Positions 13,001 to 18,875 of a stretch of DNA of 64,000 nt are shown here, piece after piece. The notes below the pieces were generated by a model. The model was given only the letters and a program-made list of their open reading frames with translations. It ran no database searches and was not told where the DNA came from. How positions within the stretch are numbered: position 1 is the first letter of the stretch; every line of letters starts with the position of its first letter. Location of the stretch: the NCBI RefSeq assembly GCF_020037125.1, contig NZ_JAIQDG010000030.1, forward strand, positions 1 through 64,000, given 5' to 3'. The translations under genes and the position numbers were made by a program. This DNA is from Myxococcus sp. RHSTA-1-4 (GTDB lineage Bacteria > Myxococcota > Myxococcia > Myxococcales > Myxococcaceae).

Positions 13001-16000
13001 AGCCGGCGTCAGCCGGCGAGGGCCCCGCGTCCGAGCCGCCGCTCCCCGCATCCGGCCCGCCGCTCCCCGCGTCCGGTGTTCCCGAGTCAGGCACCGAGGT
13101 CCGGGTAACGGTCCGGGAGACCTCCTCCGTCAGCCCGTAGCCGTCCTTGGCGACCACGGAGACGGACGTCGTCCCCAGGTCCAGCGTCAGCACGTGAGAG
13201 AAGTTGCCCGCCGCGTCCACGGAGACGTCCGCGCCACCGACCTGCACCGTGACGGTGTCCTGGTCGTCCGCGGCCTTCGCGTTGCCGCTCACCGTCACCG
13301 TGGTATCCGTCGTGCTCAAGCCATCCGCGGGCGCGCTCACCGCCAGCGTGGGCTTCGTCGCGTTGGCCCGCACCGTGCGCGTCACCGTCTCGGTGTTCCC
13401 CACCGCGTCCTGCGCGCTCACGACGACGGTGTTGTCCCCCTTCGACAGCGTCACGTCGTGGGAGAAGCTTCCGTCCGGCTGCACCGCCACCGCCTGGCCG
13501 CCCACCGTCACCGTCACCGTCGAGGCGTCCGTCACGGTGCCCGTGACGGCCACCGTCAGCGCGGGAACGCGCGCGTTCTGCGCCGGCGCAGCCACGTGCA
13601 GCACCGGCTTCTCCGAGTCACGCACCAGCGTCACCGAGTGCGGCGTGACGTTGCCCGCCGCGTCCGTCGCGGTCAGCTCGAAGGTGTTGGTGCCCTCCTG
13701 CAACGCCAGCGTCGTGCTGTAGCGCCCGTTCTCGCCCCGGCTCAGCTCCGTCGCGCCCAGGCGCACCGTGACCTGCGACAGAGTGTCCTCCACCAGCAGC
13801 ACCAGCTCCTGCGTGCTGCTCGCGGTGCGGTGGCCGTCCGGCGGGCTCACCCGCGTCACCACCGGCGCCGTCCGGTCCACCGTGAACGACCGCTCCAGCC
13901 GCCGCTCGTTGGTGGCCCGGTCCCGGGCGGTGATGACCAGCGTGTAGTTTCCCTCGTCCGAGACGGTGGTGCCGCTGGTGATTGTCTGGGTCCCCAGCAT
14001 CGCCACGGGCGAGCCGGCCTCGAGGTGGTCATCGCTGGCGCTGAACGTCAGCGTGAAGGACGTCTTCCGCGCCTCATCCGGGTCGACGCCCGACAGGGCG
14101 ATATCCGGCGGTGTGCGGTCGATGGCGAAGTGGACCTGCTGGGTGGCCACGTTGTCCGCATCGTCCGTGGCGGTGATGACCAGCGTGTACTCGCCCTCGG
14201 CCGTGATCGAGGTTCCACTCGTGAAGCCCGCCTGCCCGTTCAGCGTGGCCACCACCTCGACGCCGTGGGTGTCCGTCGCGTTGAAGACCGGAATCACCTC
14301 GGACGCCTTCGTCAATTCGTCATCGGCCACACCCGCCAGGCTGATGACCGGCAGGGTCCGATCGATGGCGAAGCGCACCTCCCGGCTCGTGGTGTTCCCC
14401 ACCCCATCCGTGGCGGTGATGACCAGCAGGTAGTCACCTTCCGCGGTGATGTCGGTGCCACTGTCATGCGGCTGGCCGTTGAGCGTCGCCGTGACGGTGA
14501 CGCCCTGCGGGTCGGTCGCTCCGAACACCGGGGTGACGGTGGCGGCCTTCGTCACGTCCCCATCCGCCACGTAGTACAGGTAGATGATGGGCGGGGTCCG
14601 GTCGATCATGAAGAGCACCTCGCGGGTCGAGGTGTTGCCCACGTCGTCCGCCGCCGTGATGACGAGCGTGTAGCCCATGCTCGAATCATCGGAACCCGTC
14701 ACGGAGGTCCCACTGGTGAACGGCTCGCCATTGAGCGTGGCCGTCACCGTGACCGGGCCCGGCCCATCGTCCGTGGCGCTGAAGACTGGGACCACCTGGG
14801 CACGGGTAACCCCGCCCTCCGGCACGCCCGACACTGTGATGACCGGCGCTGCCCGGTCGATGGTGAAGGACTGCTCGAAATCGGTCTGATTGCCCGCCCG
14901 GTCCTCCGCCACCAGCCGGAAGACATGGGTGCCCGGATCGGAAATCATCGCCCCGGCCAGATACGGCTGGCCGTCCAGGGTCGCCTGCACCGAGGCCGGA
15001 TCCAGGTGCGGGTCCTGCGCGGAATACTCGATGGTGAAGAAGGTGCGGCGCCGCTCTCCAGGAGCGAAGCCCGTCACCACCAGGTTTGGACCCAGGCGGT
15101 CGATGACGAACGAAAGACTCACGGTCTCGCTGTGGCCGAGCTGGTCGGTGGCCTGGATGCTCAGGACGTAGTCGTTCGGAGCCGTCACCGGGGTGCCGCT
15201 GGTGAAGGCACTGCCGTTCAGCGTCGCCGTGACGCTGACCTCCGTCACGTCCGAGACGGTGAAGACGGGTACCACCTGGGGCTCGCGCGAGTACTCCCCG
15301 TTGGTCACTCCGGACACGAGGATGACGGGCGCCGCCCGGTCCAGCGTGAAGCGCACCTGCCGGGTCGCCACATTGCCCGCGGCATCCGTGGCGGTGACGA
15401 TGAGCGTGTGCACGCCCTCGGCCGTCACCGGCGTCCCACTGGAGAAGGGCACCGCGTCAAGCGTGGCCACCACCGTCAGCGCCGTGGCATCCGTCACCTC
15501 GAAGGCCGGCACCAGCTGCGGCGCGCTGCTCTTCTCCCCGTCCGTGACCCCTGACACGTTGATGACCGGCAGCGTCCGGTCCAGCGTGAACGTGAGCTGC
15601 CGCGTCGCCGTGTTGCCCACGTCATCCGTGGCGGTGACGATGAGCGTGTGCACGCCCTCGGCCGTCACCGGCGTGCCGCTGGCAAAGGCCGCTCCGTCCA
15701 GCGTCGCCACCACCGTCACCGGCCCCTCGTCCGTGGCACTGAACGTGGGCACCAACTGCGCCGCGTTGCTGTGCTGACCGTCCACCACCCCCGAGAGGGT
15801 GAGGACCGGTACGTCCACGTCGATGTTGAAGGTGCGCCGCACCTCGGTCCGGTTCCCCGCCCGGTCGGTGACTTCCGCCACGAAGACATGCTGCCCCGCG
15901 GTCGTGATGTACGTGCCGCCCACGTAGGGCTGCCCGTCCAGCGTCCCCACCACCGACTGCAGGTTCGCGTCCTGGCCGTTGTAGTGGATGGCGACGGGGG

Positions 16001-17894
16001 GGCTCCGCCGGCTGCCGTCCTCCACGCCCGTCACGGTCACCACCGGCGGTGTCCTGTCCAGGGTGAAGGTGAGCTGGCGCTCCGTCACGTTGTTCGCCGC
16101 GTCCCGCGCGGTGACCTTGAGCGTGTAGGCGCCTTCCGTCTGCACCGGCGTGCCGCTGGTGAAGGGCGCGCCATTGAGCGTGGCAGTCACGGTCAGCGGC
16201 GTCGCATCCGTCGCACTGAACGTCGGCACCACCTCGGCCACGTTCACCACCTGGCCATCGGGTACGCCCTGCACCGTCAACACCGGCGGCGTCCAGTCCA
16301 GCGTGAAGCTCACCTGGCGTGTCGCCGTGTGCCCCACGATGTCCCTGGCCGTGACGACCAGGGTGTGCGGACCCTCCGTGTTGATGGGCGTGCCGCTCGT
16401 GTAGGGCGCTCCGTCCAGCGTGGCCGAGACGAACAGCTCGCCCGGGTAGTTGTCAGTGGCGCTGAACGTCGCCACGAGCGGCTTCGCGTTCAACACGGAG
16501 CCATCAGCGGGGCCGTCCAACTGGATATCTGGCGGCGACAGGTCGATGAAGAAGGTGCGCCGCTCCTCGACCCGGTGGCCCGCGTGGTCGGTCGCCACGA
16601 GCACGAAGACGTGGTCCCCCTCGCCCGTGGCGGGCGTACCGCTCGTGTGCGGCGCTCCGTCCAGCGTGCTGGTGACGGAAGCCAGGTTGGCATCGTGCGC
16701 GGCGTAATTGATGTACACGGGCCCGCCGTATCGCGCGCCGGTCGTCACGCCCGTCAAGACCAGCTGAGGTGGGGTCCGGTCGATGGTGAAGGAGATCTCC
16801 CGCTGCGTCTGGTTGCCCGCTCCATCCGTGGCCGTGATGACCAGGACGTGAAGTCCCTCGTCCGTAACGGCCGTGCCTTTGAGGAAGAAGAACCCATTCA
16901 GCGTGGCACTCACCATCACCTGCCCGGGACCGTTGTCCGTGGCGCTGTAGGTCGGAACCACCTGCTCCGTGTCCGACACCTGGCCGTCCGTCACTCCCGC
17001 GACGGTCAGCACCGGCGGCGTGACGTCGATGGTGAAGCTGCCGTGGATGGTGCGGGTGTTGCCGGCCTGGTCCGTCGCGGTGAGGGCCAGGGCGTAGGGG
17101 CCCTCGGCGTAGACGGTCTGCATCGGAGCAATCGTCTCGCCGTTGAGCGTCGCGACCACCTCCAGCGGAGCGGGAGTCCCATCCGGCAGCGTGGCGTCCG
17201 CCCAGTAGTTGATGACGATGGGGACATCGTTCGTCGTGAGCCCGTTCACGAAGCCCGACCAGTTGAGGTCCGGTGCTGTCCGGTCGATGGTGAAGGTGAC
17301 GTCCAGGGTCGCGGTGTTCCCGGCCTCGTCCGTAGCCGTCACGCTCAGCTGATACCGGTTCTCCGCCACGATCGGCGTGTTCAGCGTGTATGCCGCGCCG
17401 TTGAGGGTGGCGGTCAGCGTCACCGGGCCTTCATCCGTCGTGACGGCGTCCGGCACCACCTGCGCGGCATTCGTGTACTGCCCGTCCGTGACGCCGGAGA
17501 GCTGGAGCGTCGGTGGCGTCGTGTCGATCCTGAAGGTTCGCGTGGCCGTCGAGGACAGGCCCCGGGTGTCCGTTGCCCGGACCACCAGCGCGTGCCAACC
17601 GGGCGCGGAGACCTGCACCTCGCCGGTCACCGGCACGCCGTCCAGCTCCGCCTCCACCGTGGTGGCGCTATGGTCGGTGACGTACCACCCCAGCGTCGCC
17701 GACGTATTCAGCGCCGCGCCCTGCGCCACACCGTTGATCTGGATCGCCGGCGGCGTCACATCTCCCGGCATGGCCTGAGCCGCCTGGCCCAGCTCGGGCG
17801 AGGCGGCGGCGGACTGCGTCTGCTGCGTCTCCGGGCGGCCACATCCCAACAGCGCGCCGAGGAGCACTCCCACCCACGCAACGTGGCGAATCAT
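579..17894 (-). CDS. giant lipid-anchored Ig-like/RHS polymorphic toxin with C-terminal HNH/EndoVII-type nuclease tip
   Basis: This is a single uninterrupted frame of 5771 codons. Residues 1-18 are a lipoprotein signal with lipobox LLGC (Cys18); Gly follows the Cys, so outer-membrane or surface sorting is likely. Residues about 45-1600 are some 19 Ig-like repeats with the signatures TPPxLxVSGVxDG and TATDxxGN. A DAG-rich linker (about 1600-1655) leads to further Ig-like domains, a carboxypeptidase-regulatory-like domain (about 2028-2100) and a second DAG-rich linker (about 2870-2915). A DUF6531-like entry segment lies near 3480, followed by YD/RHS repeats to about 5300. The core motif GRFLSEDP through NPLRFVDPTGE is near 5325-5372. 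The last 400 residues hold glycine-rich hydrophobic helices and then a nuclease-like tip with DMAH and NYELQPAHVNRSNG. Its ATG overlaps the stop of the upstream PpiC gene (ATGA), which implies translational coupling. The likely role is contact-dependent killing of competitors; the delivery route is unknown. Confidence 0.9.
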   Translation of the reverse strand: MIRHVAWVGVLLGALLGCGRPETQQTQSAAASPELGQAAQAMPGDVTPPAIQINGVAQGAALNTSATLGWYVTDHSATTVEAELDGVPVTGEVQVSAPGWHALVVRATDTRGLSSTATRTFRIDTTPPTLQLSGVTDGQYTNAAQVVPDAVTTDEGPVTLTATLNGAAYTLNTPIVAENRYQLSVTATDEAGNTATLDVTFTIDRTAPDLNWSGFVNGLTTNDVPIVINYWADATLPDGTPAPLEVVATLNGETIAPMQTVYAEGPYALALTATDQAGNTRTIHGSFTIDVTPPVLTVAGVTDGQVSDTEQVVPTYSATDNGPGQVMVSATLNGFFFLKGTAVTDEGLHVLVITATDGAGNQTQREISFTIDRTPPQLVLTGVTTGARYGGPVYINYAAHDANLASVTSTLDGAPHTSGTPATGEGDHVFVLVATDHAGHRVEERRTFFIDLSPPDIQLDGPADGSVLNAKPLVATFSATDNYPGELFVSATLDGAPYTSGTPINTEGPHTLVVTARDIVGHTATRQVSFTLDWTPPVLTVQGVPDGQVVNVAEVVPTFSATDATPLTVTATLNGAPFTSGTPVQTEGAYTLKVTARDAANNVTERQLTFTLDRTPPVVTVTGVEDGSRRSPPVAIHYNGQDANLQSVVGTLDGQPYVGGTYITTAGQHVFVAEVTDRAGNRTEVRRTFNIDVDVPVLTLSGVVDGQHSNAAQLVPTFSATDEGPVTVVATLDGAAFASGTPVTAEGVHTLIVTATDDVGNTATRQLTFTLDRTLPVINVSGVTDGEKSSAPQLVPAFEVTDATALTVVATLDAVPFSSGTPVTAEGVHTLIVTATDAAGNVATRQVRFTLDRAAPVILVSGVTNGEYSREPQVVPVFTVSDVTEVSVTATLNGSAFTSGTPVTAPNDYVLSIQATDQLGHSETVSLSFVIDRLGPNLVVTGFAPGERRRTFFTIEYSAQDPHLDPASVQATLDGQPYLAGAMISDPGTHVFRLVAEDRAGNQTDFEQSFTIDRAAPVITVSGVPEGGVTRAQVVPVFSATDDGPGPVTVTATLNGEPFTSGTSVTGSDDSSMGYTLVITAADDVGNTSTREVLFMIDRTPPIIYLYYVADGDVTKAATVTPVFGATDPQGVTVTATLNGQPHDSGTDITAEGDYLLVITATDGVGNTTSREVRFAIDRTLPVISLAGVADDELTKASEVIPVFNATDTHGVEVVATLNGQAGFTSGTSITAEGEYTLVITATDDADNVATQQVHFAIDRTPPDIALSGVDPDEARKTSFTLTFSASDDHLEAGSPVAMLGTQTITSGTTVSDEGNYTLVITARDRATNERRLERSFTVDRTAPVVTRVSPPDGHRTASSTQELVLLVEDTLSQVTVRLGATELSRGENGRYSTTLALQEGTNTFELTATDAAGNVTPHSVTLVRDSEKPVLHVAAPAQNARVPALTVAVTGTVTDASTVTVTVGGQAVAVQPDGSFSHDVTLSKGDNTVVVSAQDAVGNTETVTRTVRANATKPTLAVSAPADGLSTTDTTVTVSGNAKAADDQDTVTVQVGGADVSVDAAGNFSHVLTLDLGTTSVSVVAKDGYGLTEEVSRTVTRTSVPDSGTPDAGSGGPDAGSGGSDAGPSPADAGSSSGTDAGSGTSTDAGTDIGEPDPVLVVESPVEGGVYGGTQFAVRGRIEGGTPPLRVTVQGTSLAVNGHEFSGALSLLDGEHSLLFRVTDAKGRTDTATRVMVVDRTPPQLSFTRPVPPADPAEPALVSETPFLLQGTVGEQNLVEVRVDSGADSYPVRVVAGAFSASIPLTLGTPRDVIVSALDVAGNRSQKKVTLSLRSFAPVVTILEPLDGAEAPTALVKVRARVVSGVPLHEVRIAGAPVSSESDVYEAMVPLALGDNLINVTAEDNQTPERMKASASVTVRYRNVDEEVLAVTGVLPRPAAVNVEPDTLISVAFNKPINPVGLKDRFKVFVEGQSSPLAGGYSVAPGAQTVSFIARDPLPEGARLTVQVAGIQPEKLPDMEGKTFTSDFTVRRPLTRVRGYVTDADYRPLPGVKVVVEDLGVSTVTGPDGNWTLFSPRGGEQVLRYEGGLTSDGLSFPTVRRRLFFNEEGDTLDAPLTLTPVDTASAQVVDALNELHLDFAGRQPDLQVDVPEGGLFFEDGTTRGLVTATEVPPYALPLPIEGRVSPGTLWQIGPAGMRLQKAVSLSMPNRTGLPAGRLAMVLGHDPRRHVLKRAGFAQVAPDGKALRPLDSVALTSLEFLGYVPLNDEQHQVVAAALGLSPDGGSPLDGGAGLQGLRQRVRPPHPSMPAWKKFMSAFVMSEAHAQFGGGMEYSAYSAFDTVMNLAIPGAVTGSVRAPLERQLVLEVREPVVPAVGKPALETTVNLPYTLALNFRSRFESADPYDVENPETVRVELSAEAAGGPLSPPAGEEGTWLAQGEGEATLTPNVALPPGTTVLTLSGLSKSTQRAVRLEAVLEPLEEDAGTPRAKLKLRTLQDTFNENDDEAVHSPIRFQNLRVTLTGPGGGSAGATGPTGGYGIPVAGLMGGEMGISCTEVPTGPRLVERLGDDGVVHYTPTLNQFPVCSQTFWLYPGRTTRADILVDVRMLHGSLTFVDRYGKPLELDCTPDAHSERAGTPGEYSKIALRDVKSTEVHFFREDDLEHPIATFAAGKPNEPVCTSGTYKPGDPHGYYARVRTGPATRIRQMARQRCLELEQQMSGSDGGSLSPADQGYYDGNCRDNRTNYLRLNPGERLVVFAVNHETGYAGTASVTVPAINRVGRSDAGTCEADDEAGGPLQVTEYGQTMTLSRCTQAELGIPADLQLFPPELDIRVARRITPEGVQVPAKPSLIRHGGAATTKDDFLQVATHWRVRQLPEPDPDAGTDGGIDAGAPDAGLDAGSPDAGDGGAADAGDGGFDTRAWCQDAGLLPDGGICEPGMIRDYGLAGEELELFCSELPPNSPQRLLNRCDTGTARVVDVPPGVPPLAGRVVRVTGSAVEEPAVVTFPVRPGRHTASVQASMTYQNTSGERVTLSSLPKANYYLHVVGHPMYERDRNDDGFLQPSEQNAPPPDFCEPGKCVGDDGSVEPNDEPDGGLAGMPRWAVGLKNVYRHREADGTALERYDRAREHEFRVLEPGAVTITARTGEHGAGLDGGVGETLDAGRVLAGNQPEASEDDVAFEFLMASLQEPDEAGRAGTLSGEYRLRLGTDDFGIECPVTIDAATRRVSGTCAGEYLPEVLSAADILYFELYLSGNADNVLYRFNFHGISPRTDFVTAGSKDTVEKSLAKPLPAPSTLKLAGPASLTPTVVPAPGRSISEKAMAYFAIEPDQMTSGEIRVCVGRDCNTKETLLLAAKLSYKDGPYAGDERYEIESYIETDKEQSRFQEFKKLTKDDPLIQFDKPGANRARRFALPLLSDLGSMQDSAQRGKVLFLKIKPDAGLFGFPRDEIVIELGEPMGRYTFVNARAAGQTVVQGVNLAGGHLSLTHEDFSIPHLGEMIQFSRTFNNQNNVVTALGTGWSHNYEGFVLEEELGRYIVVLGGQSYDFPLCDTLDPTFHSARDCHTDKSHGGSLKVDASGAEFTTEQGWVYRFRQDSVLGKTYGPRRWVLTEFSDGQGKDSPTKQGWTTISYEADSDRVARVSRAPGLATLVFEYEDISSNEKKASAKLQLLARTENLRRLSAVGLYLNSDLPADSTKNPDTDDAIHRVEFEHDSTGNLLRAVRRTGRPRQAWKYEYAALPTDVSGYSRWRLVNELRAARLQLSPDEAPPIFGDGDYFDQWVASYGSTGASKTYEHVQPREVIDSALISGLGPKSFLYTYLDANKRKVKRPDGVEMAFDLTNYGSVERLQVGELPEQKTHWREDGQISPDLVTLSNKAELGYDFDASHRLKTLTLKALPPATEGFKATSGVAKDTVLVQQTFTQDANKRFGVPDTRVIPTHNGTQSITSRLTSEGELQGVTITNSDGTTALDTGNRTFKTDGSGVVTSEVDGLSQQITYGDPNALGLPQLIIIQNTKAAELGLGTLTRHVAYDTFGHVVSVKEDETGAEEQWKYDSVGRLTYHFIKGEPSQEWTYTYTPANRRVTVEERLNGSEPLRTVETWEVTEGDESIKGLYVEERTPYGPPGQPKTAVRKRLSQNGRLARTTDAVGVERTYEYDTSGRLTGIKITNAGESQGPTGVYEVSYQDFDSNGNARLTVDHNGLSTRIGYDLFGRPVYWDYTGAESMTGERYTSEVQRNFRGDVMYTAFGNSASSHVLDLEPDAMGRIRSTKTNLSGAVVSSVNTTVEYDTLGRVARRQDHIMGTDERYEYHDALGRQTRYTRSMESGGGRIELEEKRRYLDATHGQTGRRLVEISRTIGTGGSSTRTEVVEEYYDVAGRLREEVRFVGDKQATYKYTYDTRGQLKTLVVPTEGTATETTTFHYDLAGNLYRKDEPGDVENPAAITEIFVDGEGRVTRQKGPHAEEEWTFTYDAFGQLKSKELVATGGNTVGAVWSYAYNQTNKPGSDGSVPNSAVEETDPLGYKTYRYFNARYQLLKEVREDKLELAGGGTRTDGNSLVSTYAYAGPWVQKQVTTEKTEGQSGGPWVLTRERKKFDDRGRVLEEREHWQRGTDSYEYSTQSPWNGRTVSVTQTGTVTATPGVTLPTRQFNLAVNSLGQVSSRTQGGLTDSWTYDAVGVLTKESPSGRPETTYTYDQGLLVNVMYGASEQTGIEYRLDGRVTKVTDPSMRVHERFYGPRGLLVREKFGKDTQTTEKKYAYDSGGNVSTVWDDPSVPSDKWQYSHGPLGELRAVTPPGLATTSYGYDALRQLRSITPPAGGMPGETFEQDYLGRLKKRTRGTGADWTASYVHGASTVVGPDLDATTSGSARDTVASVVDGRGRSVWQTYTAGSEATTGRYSDLTRVGFAYDGTDAAVQVSEERKSGQLLLNSFTYDLRDRITQVARGNDSVSYTYLPGSDLLHERLSKQGANGSIYKLTHAYDALGRLSTLSSTQGATQTTRSIEFEPGGERLSRVSDGNVVERHCYDGRGWLVSVRATSSDVACSQSPASPLTYFEMEYDKRGNRTVERFRAATTPTEQVTTYGYDRANRLTGVRYASGAAVLYQLEADGTRRGERHAASYPANGPLDAFGFGAVVGPEKDLRYAYDANGGLLSIDDLSLPDGPLGTERRVASFTTDAAGRLLQESSVERGVRNYGWDVAGRLTQVLVGASGGGSSLEVNHQYDYAGLRRSSAVGSRNQAFLWAGGQLVEETAGTGTRLLHEQVAGLTVAAGGERLLHDGLGSVVRRMTSGDPVTYRYDAWGGYQDGNSPGPNESSLGYTGHSFDKDAGLVYAQQRWYLPRWGRFLSEDPLMGNLYNPMSLGAFAYGNVNPLRFVDPTGEAGELLGWLSEVEREEGYTPEYVQWARLGSLFYERNRQPIDDINEVVTAVEEHGPKVAKVVGGTAGIAIGCVAMGCTPAFFVAGGGMAGNVLGQMAAQQGPKSFADVDYFDAYLGGGLDAGVGVAVKGVTALRYGPAVLRASGAALGTYGMYEGARYTQAGIASGDYWMVAAGISAGVSGMAGVAHGVRPALDKLKLPDWDGVGPGPAWALAGGGRFPPGGMPGADGRSGWRRLVSFMAGSGDGGGSDPLKSSRKNFVRRNGAKAQELENKEVPGVITRGAANKARRLRYMGATPTKDSPTGRVVIERMTKEGKIRTNPTGGTDVKYREMWVPIETTDMAHRIDAVKWWNAIGRFHGARSKRVRDFMLDPNNYELQPAHVNRSNGARLDDEYMDPEI
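13120..17760 (-). repeat. tandem Ig-like domain repeats inside the giant toxin gene
   Basis: About 19 repeats of roughly 80-90 codons follow each other, each starting with a (T/A)PP-like motif followed by a GVxDG turn and ending in an ATDxxGN strand. Some neighbours are nearly identical in DNA: positions 15383-15434 and 15623-15674 match base for base over 52 nt, exactly 240 nt (80 codons) apart. The array probably serves as a stalk that projects the RHS shell away from the membrane. Confidence 0.85.
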
Positions 17895-18853
17895 GGACGC
17901 TGGCCTCCGTCCGTCCCCCCGGGCCCGCTGGAGCCCGCGGGGGCCTCCAGCCGCTCAGGGTAGGTCTTGATGCTGATCTGCTGGCGAAGCTGCTCCACCA
18001 GCCGCTCCTGCGCTTCACGGCGCGCATCGGCTTCCAGCTTCCCGCGCGCCTCCTCGAAGGCAGGCACCACCGTCCTCATGCCCTCCACCGCCTCCAGCAG
18101 GTGCAACCCGTACGCGGTGGCGAACGGCTTGGAACGCTCGCCCTGCTTGAGCCGCGCGGCCTCGGCGAAGAAGAGCGGATCCACCTGCCCCTCCAGCACC
18201 GGCCCCAGATCTCCTCCGCGTGCCGCGCTCACGGTCTCCTCGGAGGCCTCGCGCGCCACCTTCTCGAAGGGCTCTCCGCCCACCAGCCGCGCGAAGATGC
18301 CGTTCATTCGCGACTGCGCTCGCGCCCGTGCCTCCTCGTCCACCCCCGGAGCCACACGCACCATGATCTGCCGCACATGCACCTGGCGCTGCGCCAGCGC
18401 ATCCCGGGAGGACTCGTAGCGCTTGCGCAGCTCCGCGTCCGTGGTGGCCTCCGCCATGCGCTTGTCCAGCAGCGCCTGGGCCAGCAGCTCGCGCTCGGCC
18501 GTCCTCAGCCGGGCCTGCAGCAATGGGTCCTCGGCCAGCCCGGAGCGGCGGGCCTCTTCGGCCAGCAGCGAGCGCTCCACCAGGAAGTCCAGGGCCTCGG
18601 GAGGTGACGGGCGCTCGCGCGAGCTGCGCGAGGCGATGAAGGCAGACACGTCCGGCTTCGTCACCTCGCGCTTGCCGACTTCCGCCACCACGTTGGCATC
18701 GCCGCACGCGGCGAGCGCCAGCCCCGCCAGGGCCAGCACGGACACCCACCGCGCGGACACGCGCTGGCGGAACATGTTCGATGGATGCGCCGCGCGCAAA
18801 AGGCACACGACTGCCTTTACGGCACGGAGACCGTTCGAGCTGAAGCGATGCAC
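17891..18853 (-). CDS. PpiC/parvulin-type peptidyl-prolyl isomerase lipoprotein (foldase)
   Basis: The protein has a lipobox-like LALAAC sequence and a SurA/PrsA-like helical N-terminal part. A parvulin domain starts at the VHVRQIMVRV strand and runs through the GGDLGPVLEG and FATAYGLHLLEAVEG motifs. The GTG at 18853 is chosen because GGGAGGGG lies just upstream; an ATG at 18775 would place the lipobox at a more usual distance but lacks a ribosome binding site. Parvulin lipoproteins isomerise prolyl bonds and help exported proteins fold in the periplasm. The stop codon overlaps the start of the giant, proline-rich toxin gene (ATGA), and the previous gene is a second PpiC only 22 nt upstream. 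A dedicated chaperone role for the toxin is an inference from this arrangement. Confidence 0.88.
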   Translation of the reverse strand: MHRFSSNGLRAVKAVVCLLRAAHPSNMFRQRVSARWVSVLALAGLALAACGDANVVAEVGKREVTKPDVSAFIASRSSRERPSPPEALDFLVERSLLAEEARRSGLAEDPLLQARLRTAERELLAQALLDKRMAEATTDAELRKRYESSRDALAQRQVHVRQIMVRVAPGVDEEARARAQSRMNGIFARLVGGEPFEKVAREASEETVSAARGGDLGPVLEGQVDPLFFAEAARLKQGERSKPFATAYGLHLLEAVEGMRTVVPAFEEARGKLEADARREAQERLVEQLRQQISIKTYPERLEAPAGSSGPGGTDGGQRP

Positions 18854-18875
18854 AGCCCCTCCCGCCTGCGAGCCC

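Noticed and set aside
10935..15554. 1539-codon open frame on the plus strand, and similar ones at 2838-5210, 5718-7904, 8106-10709 and 15648-17963
   Set aside because: They lie antisense to the giant toxin gene, whose domains are clear. Their translations are rich in Arg, His and Gly without any motif, as expected for the mirror frame of GC-rich coding DNA.
18775..18853. Start of the PpiC gene at the ATG 18775
   Set aside because: It would give a more usual signal peptide length, but there is no ribosome binding site, while the GTG at 18853 has a strong one. The choice is not certain.
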